Below are positions 1 through 9,619 of a DNA stretch of 64,000 bases, piece by piece. The position numbers and the translations under genes were made by a program. The DNA is from Anaspis maculata (Eukaryota > Arthropoda > Insecta > Coleoptera > Scraptiidae). How positions within the stretch are numbered: the stretch's first letter is position 1; every line of letters begins with the position of its first letter. Location: contig OX421963.1 of assembly GCA_949128115.1 (NCBI GenBank), positions 53,191,306 to 53,255,305 of the forward strand, written 5' to 3'. The notes under the pieces are model-generated. The model was not told the origin of the DNA, did not search any database, and saw only the letters and a program-made list of their open reading frames with translations.

Positions 1-1246
1 TGGTATCTTTTGAAAGAAAGAGATCCTCCGTTCCACATTCTGCATTCCAAGCTCTTTACTGAATAACAAAATAAATTTTCCTGTGTTCTTAGGTATTTCT
101 GATTATTCAAACACACTGGCACTGACAAGGCCCAACAAATAATGATTGTATAATTTATATAATATAGGTAGTATATTATTATACGAGTTCCATAAGACAT
201 AGTTTTGTCACACGACCAGCTTGTGAGGAGTGCTCCAAAGGAAAGAGTGTGACAATACGTCTTGTTAAACAAGTATTATAACCCGTCAGTTCCACAAAAA
301 AGATGATCAGCGATCAAGGCTGATTGCAGATTAACTGAACTTTTTTCTGCTGAATGCCAGGCGATTAACTACAAAAAATGCCTGAAATCTGTACTAGACC
401 TATCATCTTTTCATTATTGAGGTATAAACCAGCCTTTCCATTGATCAGTCAGCTACAAATTGACAACAAGCGAATATGCCTCATGGGCATGAGGCTCAGT
501 AGCGCACTTCCTTTTTGGAGGATTAGTGAACGCAAGATGTTAAGTGATTAGGGTTCTACCGTCTTGGGCAAAAAATTGCAATATGGCGGCCAAAATATCG
601 ACAGAATCATGAAATTCGGCTTGAAAATCAAAATGATCGTACTAGACAAGGGTAAGTTCCAAGTTTCATGAAAATCGTTCCACTAACAAAAGATTTCAAT
701 ATGGCGGCCAAGATGGCGGCAGAATTATGAAACTCAGCTTGAAAATAGGAATGATCGTACGAGACAAGCGTAACTCTCAAGTTTCATGAAAATCTTTCCA
801 CTTATAAGAGATTTCAATATGGCGGCCAAGATGGTGGGGCAATCATAAAATTTGGCTTGAAAATAAGAATGATCATACTAGACAAGGGTGAGTTTCAAGT
901 TTCATGACAATCGTTCCACTAATAAGAAATTTCAATATGGCAGCCAAGATGGCGGCCGAATTATGAAAGCCAACCTGCCTATTTGGTCCTTGAGGACCTA
1001 AGCTATCCACCGGATAAAGTTCAATCTTCAACGGCTGTAGCTTTATTTCCCGAGGAGAAGTTCAACTTCATCGAAGTGCACAGGAGATCTCTGTTTTTTG
1101 AGAATAATGATAACGATGTATGGATAACAAAAATAGTGCCCATTGGCCACCCTTGGAGACATCAGCTATTAATCGGAAAAAAGTTCCAAGACTCTTGTTT
1201 CAATTCTCGAGAAGGAGTACAGCGTCTTAATTTCTGCACGGACTCG

Positions 1247-1274
<28 letters not shown>
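1247..1274. repeat. (GACA)n microsatellite inside HINE copy 1
   Basis: Seven perfect GACA units. The equivalent array is at 61584-61611 in copy 2, and as GTCT units near 46603-46640 in inverted copy 3, so it is an integral part of the element. Confidence 0.95.
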
Positions 1275-1277
<3 letters not shown>

Positions 1278-2333
1278 CGGCCACATAAGCGTCATTCTGT
1301 TACTTATATGAAAAAATGTGCTCCAACTGATTTCGACCTCCTGAACACGAATATCGGGTTCACTTTTGAATTGGAACATTTCTTTTTTATCGAAAAACCG
1401 GAAAAATGGCAGCCTTGTCACATGATTTTTAGTGATACCTACCTACTTTTTTTTTGTTATTGAGCGAACATGTTTCGTAATTTGAGTGCCATTATCCTTC
1501 AGGTACCTAGTATTGGCTATTTCAAAATGTTCAATTACTATTTCGGCACGTCTGATTTTAAATTTGTAGGGTCGTGTAATATGCGCCGAGCCGTGGCTTT
1601 GCGGCCGTTTTCAAAAATCGATAACAATTGACCTAACGGTCGGATCGAAGTGGGGTTTTTGTCAAAAGAAAGTTCAAATTGTTCTCTAAATATAATGCCG
1701 TACATGCAGTGATGTATTTCATTAAGAAATTGTAGTTGCCTGCATATCGCAACTTTCTACATCTTACCGCGAATGCCAGCACTTGATCGGCGAAGCCGCC
1801 CTACACCAAAATGTTATTTTTGTAATCGTTCATGATTATTTCGGCAAAATTTTTGTTGATTCGCGTACCAAGGCCATGAGCTACCCATTCGAGTTGAAAT
1901 ATTTTCTGTATTGGATTTCGTTTTGTTCGGAGGAAAGGATATCAAGCACCAGCAAGCAACGAATAAATCATTTGCGGCCGAGCCGTAGTTTCGGAGTCAT
2001 GTTCAAAATTTAATAACTACTAATCGGCACCCCGCACCGATGTGAAATTTTCATTAAAATAAAGTTCAAATCATCCTCTAAATATAACTCCGCATATGTA
2101 TTATGGTAAAATGATAAGATCGGGTACTTCCTCGCATGTGATAACTTTCGAGATCAGGCCGGCTTCTGAAATGCAGCATTCAACGGCGATGCCGCGTCAC
2201 ACTAAATTGTTATTATTGTCATTGTTTATTATTATTTCGTCAAGATTTTTCTTGGTTCGGGATACAAGGTCATGAGCTACCCAATGGAGTAAAATTTTTT
2301 CGCAAAAACCTTTTCGTCTAGGACTAGATGCGG

Positions 2334-2362
2334 GGACGGACGGACGGACGGACGGACGGACA
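2334..2362. repeat. (GGAC)n microsatellite near the HINE 5' end
   Basis: About seven GGAC units, 40 bases inside the element end. The same position holds the array in copy 2 (62671-62693), copy 3 (about 45508-45542, as GTCC), copy 4 (23581-23612) and copy 5 (about 34633-34660). A few of these are interrupted. Confidence 0.95.
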
Positions 2363-2532
2363 AAGCGAGGACAAAAGCGCCTTCCCGTTTGGAGAAGTGC
2401 GCTAAAAAAAATCGCGAATCAACTAATCTCGTATTATCTCTTTTGTGGAACCCACGGTAAGTATTGGCGAGTAACATTACCGATGGTGGCGCTGCTGATG
2501 CGCTTCGCATGTAAACAAACACATAGACAAAC

Positions 2533-3036
2533 ATGTCGGATTGGGCACGGATTGTTGCCCGCGCGTTCAAAAATCTTATCAGTAGTAAGCGGTTTTTAAT
2601 GTCCTCCAGACGTGAAACGTGGTTAATTAGTACCTATTGCGGTGGAACTCGAAAATGGCAGAAGCGAATTGAGTGTTATGAAGGTTTTCAATCACTGGAT
2701 GGCCTCAAGCCTCAACGGATAGGAAATTCTGAAGTCACAATTTCTTGTGTTGTGTGGTCGAAAGCGAACCGAATCAAGCTTCAGTTCAAACATAGACATA
2801 TTTGGATTGTGTTTACAAACAAGCGCATTCTATGAATCTCCTCACGAGGCAACTGAGATTGTAATTAAAAGAAATAGTAGTAGCAGTTCTCGCGAGAGTT
2901 CCTGTGAAATTGGAACGTTTAAATGCACTTGCAAAGCAGGCCACTCCGGGACATGCAAACATATCGCAGCTGTGCCTCTTCGATGCAGCCATTTAAAGTT
3001 CCTATTTTCAGCGACACTTCCCAGGCTTTTCTCGTA
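2533..3036 (+). pseudogene. Frameshifted SWIM zinc-finger protein remnant
   Basis: An ATG-initiated frame runs 2533-2835 (100 codons). It ends at a stop just as the neighbouring frame (2747-3037) becomes protein-like, so a 1-2 base indel near 2820-2835 breaks one original frame. The second frame carries C-x-C at 2924-2932 and C-x-H at 2954-2962, i.e. CTC, seven residues, CKH. This is the SWIM zinc-binding signature CxCxnCxH, followed by the hydrophobic stretch IAAVPL usual after it. SWIM domains occur in transposases and in diverse nuclear proteins. The protein is too short for any complete family member and ends near 3036. It meets a THAP fragment on the opposite strand. It could be a transposon-borne gene piece or a host pseudogene. 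The motif is seen; the history is inferred. Confidence 0.55.
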
Positions 3037-3198
3037 GTCATATTTTCCACAGTGCCGAGTTTGTTTGTCATCTTGACTACCCAACTTGCGTCTTTCGCTT
3101 TCGACGGGAAACGGTGAAAATGTAACTCTTCCTTTTTCCGGTTTCCACAGCGCGACTCGCACTCGGGAACGCAACAAATTCTCCGCCACTTTTTGTCA
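3000..3198 (-). pseudogene. THAP zinc-finger domain fragment
   Basis: On the minus strand the frame starting after an AG at 3199 encodes KKWRRICCVPECES, then a basic stretch, then LHFHRFPSK and a Trp (SWVVKM). This matches the N-terminal half of the THAP DNA-binding domain: C-x2-4-C, an F-x-x-F/P block, then Trp. The C-terminal CxxH half cannot be found, because similarity stops near KIG at 3000, where the opposing SWIM remnant begins. There is no in-frame ATG, so the fragment either starts at a splice acceptor (CATAG just upstream) or is truncated. THAP domains occur in P-element-type transposases and host transcription factors. Which one this derives from is unclear. Confidence 0.45.
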
Positions 3199-4632
3199 CT
3201 ATGACAAAATCACAAATCTTACCACCTTCCATTCTGATGCCACTTTTGCTTGCCAGTCGTCGTACACGTGCCACTCTTATTTAAAAATGCAATGCTTTTG
3301 CAACCGACGACACCTAGTATATTCAAGATAATGAAACGTGCGTGGCTCACGTACTTTGTTGGAAAAAATCAACGCCGCGTTAAGTCAGATGGAATCAATT
3401 AAAGTCGCCAAACACCGCAACGCTCATAAGAGCCCACACAAATCTGCGGTTGATCCGTGCACAAACGTCGTTTACACGTTGGCCGTCAGATGGCGTATTC
3501 GATCTTGAAACTCGCCAATTCTATTTTGACTTTTTCTTGTTAATCGCCCAGAAATTGGGAATTCTGGCTGCTAAAATTATAAACGTTTGACAGATGACAC
3601 TGCAGAACTGACGTTTGCCTACCTTCTATTGGCAATTAATTGTTCAGATTGGTTGAAAAACAGTTTAGTAATATGCTCTATTAGAGCACTGTTTTTGATG
3701 TAACAATGAATGCATTGGTAACGCAAAGTAGATGAAAACGTTTTGCGATACATCTTGGAGGAAGTGGTAGAGGTGGAGGTGACAGTCTGTTGCTGTTCAT
3801 TGGGTAAAATCTACGGATGATGCAAAAAAGGCCTGTGACGACGCTGGCCATCGACATGGGGCCCAATAAAGACTGCAATAATTGCGGCAGTGAATTGAAG
3901 ACCTTGAAGTTTCCCACACGAATACACAATTTTCCCTAAGAAGGTAAGTCGTCGATTGAGAAAGCCAAAAAATTAGCCGCCGAACTATCCGTAATCCGTA
4001 TATTCTTAGATGCTCTCCAATAGGTGGACACAGAGTTCGGGCCGTTTGGGGCACCATCACTATAAACCGCTTGACCAAAAAATTACGATCCGACCTCGAT
4101 GTAGGCACATCAAAAGTGTACAAATTCTTGTAACTGCATAGCATCAACCAAGAATGTTTTGATCAGAACTTCAAAAAACTCCACCTTTTGAGGGCCCTGA
4201 TCGTTTGCTACAAAATGCACCCTCGCCTTTGTGTTGATCTAATTTTCAACAAAAATTTAACGTAAGGTTAATTTGGAAAGAGAAAAGATACCTTTACTCA
4301 TGCACTGCAAATTCTATTTTTTCTTTCAAAGAAATTTTTTTGCAACTTTTTTTCAAAAATGAATAAAAAACTCGCAGTTAAACCGGCGCCCTTAAGCCAA
4401 AGTCAGAACACTCATTGATCAACATAGTTACTTTTTTTTTATAAATACAACTGTAGTATTTATGTTACATTTCAGTAAGACTTACTAATATACAACATAC
4501 TTGCAATAACTAAACTGTACAACAGTGAATCTGTCATGGCACCTACAAACTTTTGCTTTCACCACGACACATTCACTGTTGCACAGTTTAAACTGGAACA
4601 TCAACATTACAGTTTGATAATCAACTCATTCA
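3199..4632. other. No recognised gene
   Basis: AT-rich DNA. A 116-codon minus-strand frame (3797-4147) resembles nothing I know. The last part, 4500-4632, should contain the 3' untranslated region of GPATCH1; I do not see a convincing AATAAA on the minus strand there. Confidence 0.5.
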
Positions 4633-7600
4633 TTAATGCTTTTTCTTGTGATGTTTGTGCTTCTTTTTATGCTTTTTGTGTTTCTTCTTGTGATCCTTTC
4701 GTCCTTGTTCTTGTCCCTTTTCCACCCATTCATCATTGCTGCTGTCGTCAGCATTTTTTGAAGACTTCGGCACTGCCACATTATTGCTCGAACTGCTGCC
4801 AGACTTCTGAGGCAACCTGGGTCCGTAAGCGTCGTCGTCGGCAACTTCAATTTCTTCTTGTACTTCAAAATCAACCTCCTTGGATTTTGTGGTAAAAACG
4901 GAAAAGTCCATGTTAGACAGGATGCCTTCCTTGATAGGTTTAATTTTTGGTATAAAGTTGTCGTCCGACAGAATGTTCGCCCTCATTTCCTCATTTCTAC
5001 TGATCAAACTGGTTTCTTCGGTTTTGCTTCTTTTTTCTTCTTCTTCCTCGTTTTCGGACTCGCTGCTGCTGCTTAGGAATATTGCTTTAAACATGTCGAT
5101 GTTTTCTTCGACATCAATTTTTTCAGTGATATCTTTGGGCAGAGGGTGAACTTCTTTTGGGGTGGAATCTTCAAGTTTAGTTGCGACAGAAGGTTCTTCA
5201 ACAACTGCATCGTTTTCTGTGGCGATTTCAGTGAGCTGTGTTGATTCCATGTTTTCGTCCGTGTTTTCATCTTTTTCTTTTTCAACTGGCGTGGTTTGAA
5301 TGGTCAGACCTGGCTTGAGTTCGGGCAAGTCTTCATTGAATTTCTGGTACTCAAATATTAGATTCTTTGTACGTTTTTTCTTTGTGGCGCTTAATTCACT
5401 GCAACAAAATTCATTTATTTGATAAATGTGAATGAATTGATGAATGATATTGATATTCATTCATTTATAAATTTATTATTTGATTAGGTATGGGCTGAAG
5501 GATCCATAGCTAAGCGTGCAAAAAAATCGTGTCTTTCAGAATAGCAATCATATTTTGGACTAATTAATAATAATAATAAAAATAATACCCTGAAAAACTC
5601 TGTTTTTTTTTTAATGATAACTTCTATTAATTTCTCCTCTTTTTCTCAAACTATTCCATTAGCGTATCAAAATTGAATAAGCATCGAAAATTGAATTGCT
5701 TTGAAGGTCTGACTGTGAGTACGGGCCTTTTTTGTCTTTAGACAACAACTGGTCAACAAAAAGGTCGCGTTGTCTACACCTTTTCCAGTTGTAGTTCAGA
5801 AAATATCAATTGTATTTCAGATATCGTCAATTGAATTTCAGAATTTATCAAGTGTAGTTCAGAAAGCGTCAATTGTATTTCGGATTAGTCACTTGTAGTT
5901 CAGAAGGCGTCAATTGTATTTCAGATTTATCAAATGTAGTTCAGAAAACTTGAACTGTACATCAGATTATGTCAATTGTATTTCAGAAAGCGTCAATTGA
6001 AGTTCAGAAGGCGTCAATTGTAGTTCAGAAGACATCAGTTGCATCTCAGATTAGTAAAATTTAGTTCAGAAAGTATCAATTTTATTCGGACTCCTGCAAA
6101 TTGGGGCACTTTTGCACAGCCACAGCTTCGAACTCTTGATCTTCTTGTATGATGAACTGCAGATATTCGGCACATCTTCTGTGTAACAGATGCCTGCGGG
6201 GGTGTTAATCGCACGACCGGCTTCCGCAGCACTGAAGAACGACAAATGCTACAATTATCTTGGAGCTGCATTGATTGATAAATTATACATATAAATTATT
6301 TTCTGAACTACAAATGACATGTTCTGAAATACAAATCACGCTTTCTGATATACAAATGATGCTTTCTCAAATTCAATTTATTAATCTGAAATACAATTGA
6401 CTGTTTCTGAAATACATTTTACTAATCTGAAATGCAATTGACGTCTTCTGAACTACAATTGACGATATCTGAAATACAACTGATATTTTCTAAACTACAA
6501 CTGGAAAAGGTGTAGAAAAAGGTTTTTTGTTGATGTTACATCCAGAGCGATTTCATGATACCGAATCTTCAGAGGCTGTGAAAGAACAATAAGAAGAACC
6601 AAGACTTTAGTCCAACACTGTAGTTCTACTTACTCAAAATGTGGCTCAGGAACATTGAACCTCTTACACAGCAGACTGCAAGGCTGCCAATCAGTCGTTA
6701 TCCTAGTCAGAGGCCCAAACATTTTTAGCTTGGCTGCATCCCTCATTTCTTGCGTCCCATGTGTGGTATGCGATTTTTCCACCACTTCCAAGATGTTGGA
6801 TGGATCTTCAGGTTTTGATGCAGAAACGAATCTATCAAAAATCAATCCCGAAGCTGACAAAATATCATAAGTCTTGTTCTCGATCTCCTTGCAAATGCTG
6901 TCTTCCTCGATCACTTCCTTTTTGATTTCTTTAGGCGGAACAATCTGAGCAGATGTGGAAGGCATTTCACCCAATTGCTGAGCTCGAATGTCGGGATTCA
7001 TATCTTTTCTTTCTGGAATTCGCGGAGTTCTTTCTGGCGGCTCCAATGGCTCGAATCGAGACTTCTTCACTTTGTGCTTCCCTATGAAGCTTTGTGGAAT
7101 CTTGGGAGGTAAAAAAACCGGGTTCGGGTGCAAAATATTTTTAGACCTCACAAAATCTTCCAAGTAAATCTCTTCTTTTTTCTTTAGGGGATCTGTTTTA
7201 GTGGCTTTCTCACTGGTCAACTCAAAGTCGTACCTGCTCATGTCATCTTTAACGTAAATATCTTCGTCGTCGTCTTCAAAAGCTCCAACGCCAAAAGCCT
7301 GTCCGGTTATTGACAATTTTTTCTTATTTTTCTCGTTTATGACCAAGCTTTTTGGTTGAAATAAATTCAAATGGGACTTGTCTAGGCCTACATAGCCCAA
7401 GCCAAAGGTGTTGTCCTTGGGCTTGGCCAAAAATTCCTTGTATATGTCAGGGATCGAATATTGAACTACTTCTTCATGTCTTGAAATCTCATAGTTTCTC
7501 GGCATTTCACATCCATAAATTTTCTGTTCGGCAGTTTCTACAATGTCATGCTGAGCCTTGACTTTGTCTTTGTCCTTAAACCCGATGTTTTTCAATAGTA

Positions 7601-8114
7601 AATACCCTATAGTTTCATTCCCACTGGACAGTAATGAATGTAAAACTGGTTCGCCCGGAATGGGGCCTTCATTGAACATTTGGCGCTTCCTTTTTTTTGT
7701 GGTGGCATAGTCTTTGGTGGCGCGGACAGTTTGCGGGGCGATTCCAAACTGGCCTATGTCTTCATCATCCATGAAGTCTTCGGGCATTTGAGATCTGCCA
7801 GTCGCTTTGTCTTGCCGGGTGCTTTTGAATTCCCTAGGAGTCCAGCCTTCGAGAGAGCCAACAGTATTATAAAATCCTGCCGAGAAGCCACCTGTGAAGG
7901 CGCCATGAAAGCGACGTCTACCCTGCTGATCGGTGGCGATTTGATCTTCCAAAGCAATAGGTTTCTTTTTAGGGAAACTATCTAAAATGATTGGATTGAA
8001 CGTTGTAAACTTAAATTTGTAAGAAACAAAATAAATAGATGGATTACCTTCATCGTAGGGCTGCAGGGGTTTTCCGAAAAAGCAGAAATTTTCGTCTTCT
8101 TCGGATTCTGACAT
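4633..8114 (-). CDS. GPATCH1: G patch domain-containing protein 1 (GPATCH1), three exons
   Basis: Exons as I read them: 8114-8048, 7981-6634 and 5398-4633. They join in phase to 727 codons including the stop, i.e. 726 aa; human GPATCH1 is about 930. The start is ATG at 8114 (MSESEEDENFCFFG). Residues about 28-105 hold the conserved N-terminal block (FHGAFTGGFSAGFYNTVG, GWTPREF, EDFMDDEDIGQFGIAP). Residues 145-164 align with the G-patch but have lost most glycines. Then come KIYGCEMP, the ISGQAFGVGAFEDDDEDIY block and KMFGPLTR...LLCKRFNVPEP. Exon 3 has the DMFKAIFLSSSSE block, YGPRLP and a Lys/His-rich tail. Splice sites: donor GTAAGT at 6633-6628; acceptor GCAG ending at 5399. In the family, GPATCH1 is a nuclear spliceosome-associated protein linked to the DEAH helicase DHX35. 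Identity is firm; function here is inferred by homology. Confidence 0.9.
5752..6534. mobile_element. Foldback element with 21-bp subrepeats in GPATCH1 intron 2
   Basis: Left arm about 5752-6085, right arm about 6290-6534. Outer ends share TCAACAAAAA and CACCTTTTCCAGTTGTAG in inverted orientation. Each arm is made of roughly 21-bp units alternating between GTAGTTCAGAAAGCGTCAA-like and TTGTATTTCAGAT-like versions. The right arm carries the complementary units. About 200 bp between the arms (6090-6285) is unrelated. It sits entirely within the 1235-nt second intron, so transcripts of the gene would carry a long hairpin. No coding sequence is recognised. Confidence 0.8.
7982..8047 (-). other. GPATCH1 intron 1 (66 nt, stop-free, multiple of three)
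   Basis: On the minus strand it begins GTAATC after exon base 8048 and ends TTTTAG before base 7981. Removing it joins DE to DSFPKKKPIAL, which matches the family N-terminus. Retaining it adds 22 residues rich in F, Y, I and K that are absent from the family. Because it is 66 nt with no stop, a plain ORF finder runs straight through it. Confidence 0.75.
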
Positions 8115-8617
8115 GATTCTGCACTGTGTTCCACCAGCTTTCCACTTTTCGAAGGTGTCCTAAACAGGGGTCCTAAATCAAAATCAAATGATCAAATGCA
8201 AGCAGACGCAACCCCACTTTTTGTTTTGACGTTCATGACAGCATCTGTCATTGGCAGATGTCAGAATTGTCAGATGCATTGGGTTTCTCGCCGAGAGAGA
8301 AACGATCTATGAGCGAAACCAGTAAGAGCGAACAAATGATAATTTTATGTATAATTTTATGCGTGACGTCACAAGATACCCTCCGATATGATTTGAATTT
8401 AGCTGAAACTTGAAACAAATGTCGCTTCTTGCGATTGAAAATTCGAGTCTTGTTTCGACGAAAATCCACCAAAATTCTGTACTCCACGAGAAATGGTTGA
8501 TGTGCATTAGTGCATTTAAAGATTGTTGGTTTTTAAAAGAATCTGGCATGTTTTTATTTTTTCAAAACACGATTGGAAATGCCGAACTGTCAGGCTAGAA
8601 CACATGCAGAGCTTAGG
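8115..8617. promoter_or_regulatory. Presumed 5' flank of GPATCH1
   Basis: Non-repetitive sequence immediately upstream of the GPATCH1 start codon. It is expected to hold the 5' untranslated region and promoter. I see no TATA box or other site I can defend. Placement is by position only. Confidence 0.3.
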
Positions 8618-8619
8618 TA

Positions 8620-8828
8620 CAGTTGGGAGCGAAAGGATTCATACGTCACCGCTAGGAAGTCGGCTGGATTTCAGAAATGTTAGCTGCTTGGATCGTTCTT
8701 GAATGCCAATTTTGACTAGAGATTGATCGTAATCAAATTTAGCATTCAAGAACGATCCAAGCACCTAACATTTCCGAAATCCAGCCGACTTCCTAGCGGT
8801 GCCGTATGAATCATTTCGCTCCCAACTG
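8620..8828. mobile_element. Palindromic MITE, CAGTTGGGAGCGAA termini, copy 1
   Basis: 209 bp that fold almost end to end. Termini CAGTTGGGAGCGAAA and its complement are flanked by TA at 8618-8619 and 8829-8830, as for Tc1/mariner-type insertion. A second copy of identical length lies at 23915-24123. Confidence 0.85.
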
Positions 8829-8871
8829 TACTTATGAGAAGGTGGAGCCAGCTGAGATTGCTGAGAGTCGT

Positions 8872-8980
8872 TTACCGAGTAGCACAGTGGCAATCAGAGA
8901 CAAGAGACAAGCTTGTCTCTGATGGCAATAAAGAACATGACTTTTAACCAGAAGGTCGTGGGTCTTGTGCAACCATGCCG
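8872..8980 (+). repeat. tRNA-Lys-like relic (possible SINE head) with an insertion
   Basis: TAGCACAGTGG (8880-8890) resembles an A box. About 35 bp later, AACATGACTTTTAACC resembles the tRNA-Lys(UUU) anticodon arm, followed by GGTCGTGGGTC like the T arm. The D-loop region is interrupted by a short hairpin, CAGAGACAAG...CTTGTCTCTG, flanked by repeats of GGCAAT. The T loop is poor, so this is not a working tRNA. Confidence 0.35.
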
Positions 8981-9265
8981 TTTTTTTTTTTCTTTGAAAG
9001 ACACCCAAATTTTGATTTTTAAAATATCTAAACTGGGCAAAAATTGAAGTGGACCACCCCGAAATTATGCCTTGGTTGAAATAAGGATATCCGGCGAGAA
9101 AAAAAAAACGATTTTGTAAATTTTTGTGGTGCTCGATAGAGTAATTTTTTGACTACAATGCACCACAATCTTTAGATCACCTACACTATCGGACAAAAGT
9201 AGAGCAACACTTAAAAAAAAGTACATCATTTCGGATTTCCAAAATCCTGACGATGACATTACACA

Positions 9266-9371
9266 GGCTGTCTGATTTCAACATGATCCTAATGGGCTGC
9301 GATTCAGGCCGCGATCGGCCGATGGCGACCAGAAACACAGCCCACTCGAATCATGCTGAAATCAGACAGCC
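9266..9371. mobile_element. Short MITE, GGCTGTCTGATTTCA termini
   Basis: 106 bp with inverted ends GGCTGTCTGATTTCA / TGAAATCAGACAGCC and a second inverted block (CTAATGGGCTG versus CAGCCCACTCG). It shares GCCCACTCGAATCA with the MITE at 26385-26506. Confidence 0.7.
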
Positions 9372-9619
9372 TTTTATTTCACAAGTTTTTTTTGAAACTC
9401 ATACTTTGTGCTCATACTCAAGTAGGCCACTGTCACTAGTGACAATCAGTTTCTACCAAAGTCTGGAAGGCCAATAGTCCGGACGCTAAGGGAAAAAAAT
9501 TAGGGGTACCTTGCATTTTTATACCAAGCATTGACACTTTGCATGCCTGTTGCTGAGACCACCCTGAACCAATATGGATGTGGGGACATCCGCGCAAATC
9601 GTGCAGAGACTTTATACAG

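Larger units (their letters stand above)
470..2404 (-). mobile_element. Helentron-like non-autonomous element (HINE), copy 1
   Basis: About 1.94 kb, read on the minus strand. The 5' end (2403 downward) is AGCGCACTTC. The same 10 bases in inverted orientation lie at 501-510, just inside a 3' terminal hairpin GCCTCATGGGCATGAGGC (478-495). It carries two tetranucleotide arrays, GACA at 1247-1274 and GGAC at 2334-2362, which are (GTCY)n on the element strand. This layout (5' subterminal repeat, (GTCY)n array, 3' hairpin, insertion between Ts without duplication) is known for Helentron-associated elements such as Drosophila DINE-1. Related copies lie at 60808-62736, 45471-47417 (inverted), 21642-23657 and 28600-34700. 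No Rep or helicase coding is present. The class assignment is inference; the repeat structure is seen directly. Confidence 0.72.
289..2451. mobile_element. Small MITE (GTTCCACAAAA termini), copy 1, split by a HINE
   Basis: Host element whose two pieces are 289-469 and 2405-2451. The outer ends read GTTCCACAAAA and its complement TTTTGTGGAAC, an imperfect inverted repeat. The same sequence exists uninterrupted at 55542-55765, so 470-2404 is a later insertion. Non-coding. The superfamily is not determined because no clear target duplication is visible. Confidence 0.75.

Noticed and set aside
983..1288. A 101-codon frame present in all three HINE copies 1-3
   Set aside because: The start is TTG, not ATG. 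Within the first 29 codons copies 1 and 2 differ at five residues with no silent change I can see, and the tail is the GACA microsatellite. It reflects shared element DNA, not a maintained protein.
3797..4147. 116-codon minus-strand frame upstream of the GPATCH1 3' end
   Set aside because: No domain, overlapping shadows on the other frames, and no splice or start context.
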